From Pontibacter sp. G13 (lineage in GTDB: Bacteria > Bacteroidota > Bacteroidia > J057): 64,000 bases of DNA. The stretch is taken from positions 2,651,001-2,715,000 of the forward strand of contig NZ_CP134696.1 in NCBI RefSeq assembly GCF_031851795.1, given 5' to 3'. The notes under the pieces are model-generated. The model did no database searches. It was given only the letters and a program-made list of their open reading frames with translations, and was not told where the DNA came from. Positions 43,770 to 52,105 of the stretch are shown here, one piece after another. Position 1 is the stretch's first letter. The number at the start of each line of letters is the position of its first letter. A program made the position numbers and the translations under genes.

Positions 43770-44222
43770 ATGTCTTACTCCATACAGGGTACCTTGCATG
43801 AAATCATGGCTACCCAACAGGTCACAGATCGTTTTCGCAAGCGCGAATTTGTGATCACCGTTCAGGACAATCCCATGTATCCGCCTAGCTACATCTTGTT
43901 TCAATTGACGCAAGATCGTTGCGAAATGATCGACAATTTCCAGAAAGGGCAGATGATCGCAGTGGATTTTAACCTGCGCGGAAGACAATGGCAGAGTCCT
44001 CAAGGAGAGATGAGATATTTCAATAGTCTCGAGGCTTGGAGAGTCAATCATCTTCAGCAACAAGTTCCTCCTCAGCAGCCTGCCAATCCATTCGGGCAAC
44101 AGCAAGGTGGTGGTTTCCAGAACCCTTCCGCTCCTTCCAACTCCCCGACAGGCGGAAACAATCCGATGTCTGGACCTTTGGACGTAACCACTGGAGACGA
44201 CGACGGAGACCTTCCTTTCTAA
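43770..44222 (+). CDS. DUF3127 OB-fold-like protein with SSB-type acidic tail
   Basis: 150 residues. The N-terminal 95 residues match DUF3127 (IQGTLHEIMATQQVTDRFRKREFVITVQDNPMYPPSYILFQLTQDRCEMIDNFQKGQMIAVDFNLRGRQW), a family found mainly in Bacteroidota and predicted to have an OB fold. A flexible Gln/Pro/Gly/Asn linker (about 98-138) leads to a C-terminal DDDGDLPF. This overall plan (OB fold, disordered linker, acidic tip ending in Pro-Phe) is that of single-stranded DNA-binding protein SSB, whose tip is DDDIPF. Its place after xseAB, a ssDNA nuclease, fits a role in DNA metabolism. That role is inferred. Confidence 0.85.
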   Translation: MSYSIQGTLHEIMATQQVTDRFRKREFVITVQDNPMYPPSYILFQLTQDRCEMIDNFQKGQMIAVDFNLRGRQWQSPQGEMRYFNSLEAWRVNHLQQQVPPQQPANPFGQQQGGGFQNPSAPSNSPTGGNNPMSGPLDVTTGDDDGDLPF

Positions 44223-44536
44223 GATATTTCGGCGGGAATTGTCCCAGTTTCCCTACGCGCTTTTCAGTACGTAACAATTGGGACAGTTCCCCTCGGAAAA
44301 TTGGAATGATATCTGGGTAAATTGGCTCCCAAGCACATGTCTTACGAAGATGTGCGAATTGTAATTGGGGAGAGATTCCCGTATTTTCCCAAAAACTGAC
44401 CACTCGGGGCTGGGAGATTCCATTATCTTACATCATTCCGTGGGAATGTGCATTTCGGATTTCTGTCTGGTGATTTGACTTTTACAGACAATTTCCAAAA
44501 TTTGATTCAGACAGGACCTTAAACGTGTAAATAACT
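44223..44536. other. Intergenic region with a long imperfect hairpin
   Basis: No gene is seen. GGGAATTGTCCCA (44234-44246) can pair with TGGGACAGTTCCC (44279-44291), 12 of 13 positions, around a 32-nt loop that starts 11 bp after the DUF3127 stop. It could end the xseAB-DUF3127 transcript or be a structured 3' UTR; there is no clear T tract. The remainder is the upstream region of the response regulator gene. Confidence 0.45.
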
Positions 44537-44929
44537 ATGGCTGCATACAGAAATGTCATGCTTGTTGATGATAACGAGATCGACAATATCATCAATGAAA
44601 AGATTATCGAGGCCAATAGCTTTGCCGACAACATTCTCGTCTTTCAAACCGGCCAAGAAGCTTTGGATTTTCTGAAGGCAAATCAGAACAACGAAGAAAC
44701 CCTCCCTGAAATCGTCTTTCTGGACATCAACATGCCCATCATGGATGGCTTCCAGTTCCTAGAAGATTTCGAGAAGTTTTCCGAAACTGTCTTGGACAAA
44801 TGCCGCATTATCATGCTCTCCTCCTCTATCAGTCCGAAGGACATCGACCGCGCTGCAAGTAGCAGGTACGTCAAAAAGTACCTCAACAAACCCCTCAATG
44901 CACGGTACCTAGAGGCCATTACCGTCTAA
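44537..44929 (+). CDS. Single-domain response regulator (CheY-like)
   Basis: The 130-residue receiver domain has no output domain. The phospho-acceptor is Asp63 in IVFLDINMPIMDGFQFL; the acidic pair is Asp11/Asp12 in LVDDNEID; the switch Ser lies in IIMLSSSISPKD; and the conserved Lys is in YLNKPL. It is typical of Bacteroidota stand-alone receivers that act in phosphorelays with hybrid kinases. No kinase adjoins it. The hybrid kinase at 2181-3539 would need such a partner, but nothing links them beyond that. Confidence 0.92.
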   Translation: MAAYRNVMLVDDNEIDNIINEKIIEANSFADNILVFQTGQEALDFLKANQNNEETLPEIVFLDINMPIMDGFQFLEDFEKFSETVLDKCRIIMLSSSISPKDIDRAASSRYVKKYLNKPLNARYLEAITV

Positions 44930-45032
44930 CGTTTGAGTTCCCTAACGATTCACCAGATGTTCTTCCGAGATCATCTGGTGTTTTGCTATTCAGGAGCCGA
45001 ACTACCGACTGTAGGAACATATTCTCCACTTC

Positions 45033-45941
45033 CTACTCTACCTCCGACCTAGTTTGGATTTGCAGGGATGGGTCCAGCTTTCTTGCGTGTTTGAAACTCG
45101 CATTGGCTTCCTCCACTCGCTCCAATTTTGACAAGGTCAACCCTCTCCCCACAAAATAGGGAGCTCGAGTGCTGTCCAGCCTGATGGCGTGATCGAAATC
45201 TGCGAGGGCAGACTCAAAAGATTCGATATTGAATTGGACTTGGCCGCGATAGTACCAAGCCGCCGCAAAGGCCGTATCGAGCAGAATGGATTCGTTGAGA
45301 TCCATCAACGCTTCGGCCATGTGAGATTGCTCATATCTGACCAGCCCGCGCCATCCGTATGCCTGAGCCTCCTCTTGGCCACGAGCGATCATGTTGCTGT
45401 AAAGTGAATCGGCTTCCTCGTACCGAGATAGCGCCACCAGCGACTGCCCCTTTAGCACCAGCAAATCGGTATCACTAGAATCAATCGACAGTCCTGCATC
45501 GACAAGAGTCATCGCAGAATCCCATTCGGCAGCTTGGCAGACAGCATAAGCCCACTTGACTCTTGCACGCATGTGCAGAGAATCCATCATCACTACTTCA
45601 GCGTATTGCCCGCCGGCAGCAGAGATTTGGCCTCGATGCCACAATACCGTGGCGTAATTGTAACGATCATCTCTGCGGGTGGAATCCAATACCAGCGCTT
45701 TCGCCAGATCTGCTTCGGCAAGGTCCAAGTGCCCCAACCTGAAATAAGCAAATCCCCTTCTAGCCCAAGGAGCCGCTCTGTGAGGGGAACGTTCTATGCG
45801 GTGGGTTTCCTGAGCGACCCACTTCTCCCAGTGCGCCTTGGAACCATCGATTTCGGAAAGGGTATCGGGAATCGGGTGGCAAGCAGCCAGAGCACCAAGT
45901 AGGGCAATGAAGACAAAAATCCGATGCATGTGAAAGGGCAT
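45033..45941 (-). CDS. TPR-repeat lipoprotein
   Basis: 302 residues from the ATG at 45941 (MPFHMHRIFVFIALLGALAAC, lipid Cys), preferred because the earlier ATG at 45977 adds charged residues before the signal. Six or so tetratricopeptide units fill the mature part (APWARRGFAYFRLGHLDLAEADLAKALVLDS, YNYATVLWHRGQISAAGGQYAEVVMMDS, AAWYYRGQVQFNIESFESALADFDHAIRLDS and others). It is probably an envelope scaffolding or assembly protein anchored to a membrane. It has no operon partner. Confidence 0.88.
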   Translation of the reverse strand: MPFHMHRIFVFIALLGALAACHPIPDTLSEIDGSKAHWEKWVAQETHRIERSPHRAAPWARRGFAYFRLGHLDLAEADLAKALVLDSTRRDDRYNYATVLWHRGQISAAGGQYAEVVMMDSLHMRARVKWAYAVCQAAEWDSAMTLVDAGLSIDSSDTDLLVLKGQSLVALSRYEEADSLYSNMIARGQEEAQAYGWRGLVRYEQSHMAEALMDLNESILLDTAFAAAWYYRGQVQFNIESFESALADFDHAIRLDSTRAPYFVGRGLTLSKLERVEEANASFKHARKLDPSLQIQTRSEVE

Positions 45942-46078
45942 ATTGGAGATGCGCCGGATTGCCCATCTCCAACTCACATGATCCCATTTCTACGGGAAAT
46001 CGTGAAACTCAATTCTTGGATGCTCTTAGTTTCCGAGGGTTCGTGAAATACCTACCGGAAAATTGTCCCCCTCCTAGC

Positions 46079-46300
46079 CTACCCCGCAAATCCAAGCGTA
46101 CCTTTCTCCTTCACCTCTTTCGTCAATAATACCACGGTGTAGTAGATGCCCTTCTCTGTACTGCTGGGCATCATGTATTTGATGACTTCTACTTCCTCTT
46201 TGGGGATGTGCTGGTATACTTTCTCTGTGATGTCTAGCGAGCCATCTGAAAACTCCTCATTGGAGACATAGATGGAAATGATGCGTTGTCTATCTGTCAT
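46079..46300 (-). CDS. Small conserved hypothetical protein
   Basis: 73 residues with no signal peptide: an N-terminal strand/helix pattern (RQRIISIYVSNEEFSDGSLDITEKVYQHIPKEEVEVIKYMMPS) and a hydrophobic strand (GIYYTVVLLTKEV) near the end. It has normal base composition for its neighbours and a free-standing position, so I think it is real, but the family is unknown. Confidence 0.5.
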   Translation of the reverse strand: MTDRQRIISIYVSNEEFSDGSLDITEKVYQHIPKEEVEVIKYMMPSSTEKGIYYTVVLLTKEVKEKGTLGFAG

Positions 46301-46512
46301 GTTCTCTGAATTAAGCGGTGAATTTTCAGGTTCATCTTGAACTTATTCAAGCTCACGGGTCTTCTATAGCCGTTTTGCCGTCTAAGCTTATATACTCGAC
46401 CCCTAGTGGTGACATTCCGTGACAGCAATTCAATGTCCAAACTTCGATGTTTGCACATTATTTCTTCCTTTCATGGTGAAAATCCTCTGGATTATTTGTA
46501 TACTAGCATATT

Positions 46513-46983
46513 ATGAATCTCGAAGACGCCATAAAACAAAAGGTTCCATTCAATTCCGCAAGAGAGCGAGCAGCCGTGAATTTGATATTCACCCATAACT
46601 GGCTGGTAGCCAAAACCAAAGAGCTATTCAAGCCTTATGACATTACCTCCCAGCAGTTCAATGTGCTGCGTATTCTTCGTGGACAGTATCCCGAGCCGAT
46701 CACTACCTCTGAGATCCGTTGCAGGATGCTTGATCGGATGTCCGATGTCAGCCGAATTGTAGATCGTTTGGTCAAGAAGGAGTTTGTGGATCGACATATT
46801 TGCCAGAGTGATAAACGACTGGTGGACGTCGTGATCAACTCCAAGGGTTTGGCACTTTTGGAAGAAATGGACAATGTCAATCTGGAGATTCAAACCCTGA
46901 TGGACAATCTGACCGAGGAGGAAGCCCAGACCCTCAATGAATTGCTCGACAAGGCTCGTTCCAACCAAAAACTCGGGTGCTAA
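46513..46983 (+). CDS. MarR family transcriptional regulator
   Basis: The 156-residue winged-helix protein has the MarR DNA-binding core (LFKPYDITSQQFNVLRILRG ... TSEIRCRMLDRMSDVSRIVDRLVKKEFVDRHICQSDKRLVDVVINSKGLALLEEMD) and the Asp-Arg pair of the wing (SDKRLVDV). The C-terminal helix is for dimerisation. Its target is not evident. It converges on the disrupted phytanoyl-CoA dioxygenase gene: the intended stop of that gene (46980-46982) overlaps the MarR stop. Confidence 0.92.
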   Translation: MNLEDAIKQKVPFNSARERAAVNLIFTHNWLVAKTKELFKPYDITSQQFNVLRILRGQYPEPITTSEIRCRMLDRMSDVSRIVDRLVKKEFVDRHICQSDKRLVDVVINSKGLALLEEMDNVNLEIQTLMDNLTEEEAQTLNELLDKARSNQKLGC

Positions 46984-47669
46984 TTCAGAGGCAACGATTC
47001 TACCCATTCCATTCCCGCAGGCAGTGGCTTTGAACTGAATTCCAGGTGAAAGATCCGCCTCCTGCCGGGATGGGTTCGTTTTCCGGAGCTGTGTAAAATC
47101 AAAGGACTCATCTAGCAGGCGCTGCCTTCAGCCCCAGTCACAAGTTGAAATTTGCGTTCTATCCATCTTTTTTGGGTAGGCACATCGAGTACACCATTCG
47201 CATGACTACCCTCGATGACCTGCAATCCTCCCTGGCTTGGGCCGCATTCGTCCAGATGAATTCGCAGGGTCCTTTGGTCAGACAGGTATTCATCCGGCAG
47301 TTGGACGTAGCACAATCCATCTTTCGGCTTCCCTAATCGCCAATCTTTGGGCACGGTACCTGAGACGACTCCGTAGAGGTCTTGGTGCCAATTGACTGCC
47401 CAATTCGCCTGATCGGGCTTGTCCATGTACAGGCTTTTCACCAACCGGTAGGAATCCCCAATTTGGCTAGCCACCCAATCCCAGAGTCCCACTTCTTGAA
47501 ATGCCTGAAACAGATCGGGATATTTCAGGCTTAGCTGCCGGTCGGCGTGGATAGAAGTTCCTGCTAGACAGTTTTCCCAGATGGCAGAAATGCGCCTTAC
47601 CTCTTGCCGACTCCATAACTCAGACACGGTGGAATAGCCAAGATCGAAGAAGTGTTGAGGAAGATTCAT
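46980..47669 (-). pseudogene. Phytanoyl-CoA dioxygenase family gene interrupted by one in-frame TAG
   Basis: The first 185 codons encode the N-terminal part of a PhyH-type Fe(II)/2-oxoglutarate oxygenase, with the HxD pair His95/Asp97 in AVNWHQDLYG and the VIEGSH strand. A TAG at 47114-47112 then stops translation after GAEGSAC. In the same frame the next 43 codons read MSPLILHSSGKRTHPGRRRIFHLEF and so on, exactly the expected rest of the family, including the second facial-triad His (position 193) and the 2-oxoglutarate Arg. The stop replaces a hydrophobic residue, usually Leu (TTG to TAG is one change). It is a recent nonsense mutation, a read-through site, or a sequencing error. Confidence 0.85.
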
Positions 47670-47784
47670 GTTATAGATTGGGAGGGTTTTATGGTCGTAC
47701 CGAGGAAAAAGTTCTGAAAGATCGGTAATTTTCGGGTGCTGGGTGAATCACTCCCCCGAAATCATTCCAACCTCTAATTGATCT

Positions 47785-48579
47785 ATGCAAGATTTTCAAT
47801 CAGCTGTTCTGGAACGAAGCCATGAGATTCCCGTGGTGGTGGACTTCTGGGCCGAATGGTGTGGTCCCTGCCGCGTGTTAGGGCCTGTAATCGAAAGCTT
47901 GGCACAAGACGCCGCAGGCCGATGGGAACTAGTCAAAGTGGACACAGAAGCTCATCAGGAGCTCGCTCGTCAATATGCTATTCAGAGCATCCCAGCGGTC
48001 AAGATGTTCTATCAGGGAGAAGTCATCGCCGAATTTGCAGGCGCTTTACCCAAGTCTCAAATTCAGCAATGGTTGGATAAAAACCTGCCGGACCCACGAG
48101 CTCAGCGATTGGCAGAATTGTCAGCGATGCTTCGAGGTGATCAGAGCCAATCAGCTCACGAAGCACTGAGAGAATGGGTACAACAGGATCCGAGCTACAT
48201 ACCGGCGAGAATTTCACTTGCATTCGCGGATCTAGCTGATGCGCCCCAGACAGCTTTGGACATGGTATCTGACATTCGCCCGGGTCATCCACTATTCGAC
48301 CAAGCTTCAGACCTAAAGGCCTTGGCAGAGGTACTCATAGGAAATTGCGAAGATTCACTTGCAGACTCTTTGAAGCCCTATCTCGCCACTGCCCAGACAG
48401 GAATCAAATCTCACAATTGGGAATCAGCGTTGGAGGCATTGATTCATTTGATCATGATCAATAAGCCTTGGTGCAACGAATTGAGCCGGAGAGCTACCGT
48501 GGCGATTTTCCGAATGCTCGGCGAATCCCATCCTATCACCAAGGAATTCCGCCCCCGATTTTCAAGAGCATTGTATTGA
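47785..48579 (+). CDS. CnoX/YbbN-like thioredoxin with helical C-terminal domain
   Basis: 264 residues. Residues 1-105 form a cytoplasmic thioredoxin domain with active site Trp25-Cys26-Gly-Pro-Cys29 and the cis-Pro loop SIPAVKMF. The remaining 150 residues are helical TPR-like repeats (HEALREWVQQDPSYIPARISLAFADLADAPQTALDMV ...), the layout of the YbbN/CnoX chaperone-redox proteins. Unlike E. coli YbbN it keeps a full CGPC. The hairpin array begins 63 bp after its stop codon, so its mRNA 3' end would carry the hairpins. Confidence 0.9.
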   Translation: MQDFQSAVLERSHEIPVVVDFWAEWCGPCRVLGPVIESLAQDAAGRWELVKVDTEAHQELARQYAIQSIPAVKMFYQGEVIAEFAGALPKSQIQQWLDKNLPDPRAQRLAELSAMLRGDQSQSAHEALREWVQQDPSYIPARISLAFADLADAPQTALDMVSDIRPGHPLFDQASDLKALAEVLIGNCEDSLADSLKPYLATAQTGIKSHNWESALEALIHLIMINKPWCNELSRRATVAIFRMLGESHPITKEFRPRFSRALY

Positions 48580-48642
48580 GCGTAATCCGCAAACATCCCA
48601 AAAAATCGGACGAAGCCAAATACCAAAAACTCTCCGCAGATA

Positions 48643-49000
48643 TTGGCGAAGCCAATGCAAGCCTAAAAAGGAAATATTGGCAAAGCCAAGGAGAAGAAAC
48701 TCTCTACAATTTTGGCGAAGCCAAACCAAGCCAGCCCAAAAGAGTTGGCGAAGCCAAGGAGAAGAAACTCTTTACAATTTTGGCGAAGCCAAACCAAGCC
48801 AGCCCCCAAAAGAGTTGGCGAAGCCAAAGCAGCCCAGCCCAAAAAGAGTTGGCGAAGCCAAGGAGAAGAAACTCTCTACAATTTTGGCGAAGCCAAACCA
48901 AGCCAGTCCCCAAAAGAGTTGGCGAAGCCAAAGACCAAACCTGATAAGGAAGTTTGGCGAAGCCAAAGCAGCCCAGCCCCAAAAGAGTTGGCGAAGCCAA
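48643..49000. repeat. Array of eleven short hairpins with 33-35 bp period
   Basis: The 13-bp unit TTGGCGAAGCCAA (5-bp perfect stem, GAA loop) starts at 48643, 48677, 48712, 48745, 48780, 48815, 48849, 48884, 48919, 48954 and 48988. Ten are perfect; the second has AAA instead of GAA in the loop. The spacers are 20-22 bp and fall into classes: A (GGAGAAGAAACTCT...) three times, B (ACCAAGCCAG...) three times, C (AGCAGCCCAGCC...) twice, plus single ones. A half-unit at 48610-48619 looks like a decayed member. ACTCT in class A can pair with AGAGT at the B or C junctions, so nested hairpins are possible. Confidence 0.9.
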
Positions 49001-49114
49001 CCCCCCGGCCACAGCGCGAAGGCAAAAATGCCAAGCGTCACCCAACATCCCTTTGCGCAGAGATCGTGTTCGGAGACAAGGAAGCGATGACGAAGTTTGG
49101 TCCGGCCAAATGAG

Positions 49115-49191
49115 GAAGAGCTGACGCCGTATCCGGGCACGAGATCAAGCAAAGAAGAGGTGACGTTGTATCCGGACACGAATCAAGCAAA
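49115..49191. repeat. Two-copy tandem repeat
   Basis: 49115-49153 and 49154-49191 are imperfect copies of a 38-39 bp unit sharing GTATCCGG and ATCAAGCAAA, directly after the hairpin array. Confidence 0.65.
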
Positions 49192-49249
49192 ATGCCGAGC
49201 ATCCTCCATTGGGACACTCGGCTATGACTCGCTAGGTAGTTAGGGTAAA

Positions 49250-49651
49250 TTAGGCCAGCTTATAAGCTCGTTCGAGCTTACGCCATGCAGCTTCTAGGTG
49301 CATCATACAGGCATTCCAGTAACTTCTATCTCCCCTGGTAATGGTCAGATTCAGGATAGCGCTTTCATCTCGAAAGTCTTCCAGCGTCCATTGGATAAGT
49401 TCCCGCTGAATTCTGATTCCGTCTTCACAATCAGCTGGACCAGATTTGATCAGATCCAGAATAGTCTGAAGCATTACCCGAGACATATTACCTGATACAC
49501 TCGCCACCTGATAGTTACCTGCCTCAATGACAGAGATGGTATCTTCGACCGCTCTCCGAAAAGCTAGGAATGGACTTTCGGCTACCGCTTTTCTGCTCCT
49601 GGCACGTTCATATTGGTCTGTCAAGTTGTTGAGGGCTTGTTGGTTATTCAT
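49250..49651 (-). CDS. Hypothetical helical protein
   Basis: 133 residues from the ATG at 49651 (MNNQQALNNLTDQYERARSRKAV). The open frame continues 42 codons upstream, but that part crosses promoter-like DNA. It is predicted to be all-helical and soluble, with segments LAFRRAVEDTISVIEAGNYQV, MLQTILDLIKSGPADCEDGIRIQRELIQWTLEDFRDESAILNL and a basic C-terminal end. I do not recognise the family. It might be a small regulatory or bundle protein. Confidence 0.55.
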   Translation of the reverse strand: MNNQQALNNLTDQYERARSRKAVAESPFLAFRRAVEDTISVIEAGNYQVASVSGNMSRVMLQTILDLIKSGPADCEDGIRIQRELIQWTLEDFRDESAILNLTITRGDRSYWNACMMHLEAAWRKLERAYKLA

Positions 49652-49818
49652 GATTCCAGCGGTTGTTTTGGTTGGTATAATCATGTGGTTATTGTGTTTC
49701 AATCGTTGTTTCGAAAGACACATAGAATACGCCCAGCCCTGCCGACAAGTTCCGCCAACAATCTGTACTTCAGGCAATTAGATAAAATGTATAGGGAGAT
49801 ATAGTAAAAGGATTCTCT

Positions 49819-50463
49819 TTAGTGTTGGCCTTTGACCCGATCCATGAGCATTTCGATCAAAAAGGAGACTGCATCTTCGATTCTTTTTCGCCCAGCTTCG
49901 GAGGAAAGGTCGATGGTATCGTAGGTGGGATGCTCGGAGGCATGGAGTGTGAGGTAATAGATTCCGCCATTGAGGACGGCGGCGAGCGCTTCCAGATCTA
50001 GCCCACTTTCGGAGAGTGGTTTCTCGAAGTATTGGAACATCCGCTTAGAGTTTTCCTCCCGTTCTTCGGCGATGGCTTTGGTCAGGTCATTGCGTTCCAC
50101 CAGCTCCCATTTGAGCAATTCCAGCAATTCTTTATTGTCCCAAAGATGTCGGAGCGCGCCGATGTGCAACTGAGTGGTAATCTCCTTGATATTCTCGAAA
50201 CTCAGCTTCTTGAGGTCTTCCTTCTTTTGGGCTTGGATCCAATAGTCCTGCTGGGCCGTGTAGGCTTTCAGCAACCCATCCAATCCGCCGAAATAGCGAT
50301 AGATCAAGACTTTGTCTACGCCGGCTGCCTTCGAGATGGCATTGACGCCGATCCCTTGGAATCCTTCTTCCCGGATGACCTTGCCTACTGCCTCTAGCAG
50401 CAATTGCATGGTCTGGGCTTTGTTGCGAGTCCTCTTTGTGGTGGGTTTAGCAGATTTGTCCAT
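49819..50463 (-). CDS. TetR family transcriptional regulator
   Basis: This 214-residue protein has an N-terminal TetR helix-turn-helix (KAQTMQLLLEAVGKVIREEGFQGIGVNAISKAAGVDKVLIYRYFGGLDGLLKAY) and a helical ligand-binding domain. The N-terminal 15 residues are very basic (KSAKPTTKRTRNKA). It is divergent from the coiled-coil protein gene at 50673, with 209 bp between them, which is a candidate site for autoregulation; I saw no clear palindrome there. Confidence 0.92.
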   Translation of the reverse strand: MDKSAKPTTKRTRNKAQTMQLLLEAVGKVIREEGFQGIGVNAISKAAGVDKVLIYRYFGGLDGLLKAYTAQQDYWIQAQKKEDLKKLSFENIKEITTQLHIGALRHLWDNKELLELLKWELVERNDLTKAIAEEREENSKRMFQYFEKPLSESGLDLEALAAVLNGGIYYLTLHASEHPTYDTIDLSSEAGRKRIEDAVSFLIEMLMDRVKGQH

Positions 50464-50672
50464 GAGTCGAGTAGATGAGCCTATTCAATATACAGGTTAA
50501 CTCCCGAATGAACAATGGGATATACCGACTTGACGGAAGAACATTGCCGTGTTTGATGAATATGTGGTACTCGCATCCGGAAGTTTCGGGAAAATGGATG
50601 TGGATCAGGTGCCCCATAGCAGGGAAATGAATAATTTTCTAAATTTACCGAAATCCGTTCTATCTTGTTTAT

Positions 50673-52019
50673 ATGATGGGAAGTATTGCTCGTACTTGGG
50701 CCCTTACGGCCTGTATCCTGGGGAGTGTCTGGGCCCCGTTGACTGCACAGAACCTTTCGGACTCTGTCGCTACCGTATATCAGAACTATCTGCTCCTCCA
50801 GACCCAAAACAAAGCCCTGCACGATTCCCTCACGGAATTGACCGAGGGATTCACGCAACTCGCTGGTCAGGTAATTTATCTGGAGACTGAAAGCCGGACA
50901 TTGCAGGATTCGCTCCAATATTTCACCTCAGAATATCAGGAAGTGGAGAATCAGCTTTCCAGCTTGAATGCCGATTTGTCCAGCAATTTGGATCAGGTCC
51001 AGAAGCTGACCAAGGCAGACATCCTGTCCAAGGAAGGCAGATTGAAGAATCGCCGTCATAAGATCGTCTCCACAGCCAAATTCGTCAAAAACGCCACCAA
51101 TAGCTTCGACGCCATCGATGCTGCCCTTGCGACGACTGACTACCTCAATGTCGTCACGCAACTCAATAGCCCTACCAACGATGACCTCGGCTTCTCTTTG
51201 GACCAGGAGATCATGCGGATGCTGGATGATATGATCATCAAAGGCAATCCCAAGTTCAATGACAAGCAACCGGACAAATTCCGAAGCATGATCCAGAATA
51301 TCGTGGCCAACCCCTTCAGCGCGGCGGTCTCAGGGTTTGTGCCAGCTTTGAACTCCATTCGCTCTGTCCTGGAACTGGTCACCTCGGTTTCCATTCGCGA
51401 GCGATCAGTCTCGGTCAAAGAATACCAAGCATTCAAAGATTCCTTGGGGATGTACACCCAGCACTACCAACACTTGGCGCGTGCGACCTACGAATTCCAA
51501 GGCGTCATGGACAAGCTTCGAGTCAAGCACGAGGCCCTTCGAACTGTCATCAACACCTACACCTTGGAGCGTATCCAAACCCTCGTTCCGGGCGTGGTAC
51601 CTGACAACGATGCATACCAGCTGGACGAGCTCCGATACTCCTATTATGAGTATGATCAGGTTGGATACCGGGTGGATGAGGTGATCTACGAGTACCGGGA
51701 CACACGAGGCCGGATCAACTATCAGGACGCACTCAACGATGCACGCCTTGCCTATCCGCTGTACGCGTTGACACAGGCTCAATTCATCGAGCAAGAGTTG
51801 GCCAACATCACCAACCAGTACGTCTCCGCATACGAGCTTTACCATCAGCAGCTCCGGCAAGTCTTGATGGCCAGCAAGAAACTCTCCCGCGAACCAGCCA
51901 AGGTCGACACCAAAATCACCGAGCTAGATGAAAAGCTCTCTCGCGTGATTTCCACCTTCCGCAAGAATGTCAAGGCCCGCGAGGTCCACATGGCCATGCA
52001 GGAGATCCCGACATACTAA
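50673..52019 (+). CDS. Exported coiled-coil protein of unknown function
   Basis: The 448-residue protein has a signal peptide (MMGSIARTWALTACILGSVWAPLTAQ). Residues about 30-115 are a strong coiled coil (NKALHDSLTELTEGFTQLAGQVIYLETESRTLQDSLQYFTSEYQEVENQLSSLNADLSSNLDQVQKL). The middle has NPFSAAVSGFVPALNSIRSVLELVTS near 215-240, and the rest is helical with many Tyr. It is likely periplasmic or surface associated. I do not recognise the family. A perfect 14-bp terminator hairpin follows. Confidence 0.65.
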   Translation: MMGSIARTWALTACILGSVWAPLTAQNLSDSVATVYQNYLLLQTQNKALHDSLTELTEGFTQLAGQVIYLETESRTLQDSLQYFTSEYQEVENQLSSLNADLSSNLDQVQKLTKADILSKEGRLKNRRHKIVSTAKFVKNATNSFDAIDAALATTDYLNVVTQLNSPTNDDLGFSLDQEIMRMLDDMIIKGNPKFNDKQPDKFRSMIQNIVANPFSAAVSGFVPALNSIRSVLELVTSVSIRERSVSVKEYQAFKDSLGMYTQHYQHLARATYEFQGVMDKLRVKHEALRTVINTYTLERIQTLVPGVVPDNDAYQLDELRYSYYEYDQVGYRVDEVIYEYRDTRGRINYQDALNDARLAYPLYALTQAQFIEQELANITNQYVSAYELYHQQLRQVLMASKKLSREPAKVDTKITELDEKLSRVISTFRKNVKAREVHMAMQEIPTY

Positions 52020-52041
52020 TCATTCATCTTACCGGAAGCAG

Positions 52042-52080
52042 AAGCGCCCAAATGATCGAACTTGGTCATTTGGGCGCTTT
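52042..52080 (+). terminator. Terminator of the coiled-coil protein gene
   Basis: AAGCGCCCAAATGA (52042-52055) pairs perfectly over 14 bp with TCATTTGGGCGCTT (52066-52079), 10-nt loop, 22 bp after the stop codon. Confidence 0.8.
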
Positions 52081-52105
52081 GGCATTCAGGGGAAGATCGG
52101 ACAGG

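Larger units (their letters stand above)
48580..49249. other. Gene-free region carrying tandem repeat arrays
   Basis: The 670 bp between the thioredoxin gene and the next gene hold the hairpin array (48643-49000) and a two-copy repeat (49115-49191). Open frames across the array exist in all three + frames and show the same peptide words (for example GEAKPSQ and LAKPNQ) in shuffled frames, because the period is not a multiple of three. This argues against coding. Confidence 0.75.

Noticed and set aside
48643-49000. Reading the hairpin array as a CRISPR array
   Set aside because: The repeat is only 13 bp, spacers recur in a few classes and vary by 2 bp, no leader or cas gene is present, and the spacer classes look like duplicated repeat units rather than captured DNA.
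48468-49113. Open frames of 130-160 codons across the array
   Set aside because: All three forward frames show the same peptide words in rotation because the 33-35 bp period breaks frame; none has a start context, and the true thioredoxin gene overlaps the first of them.
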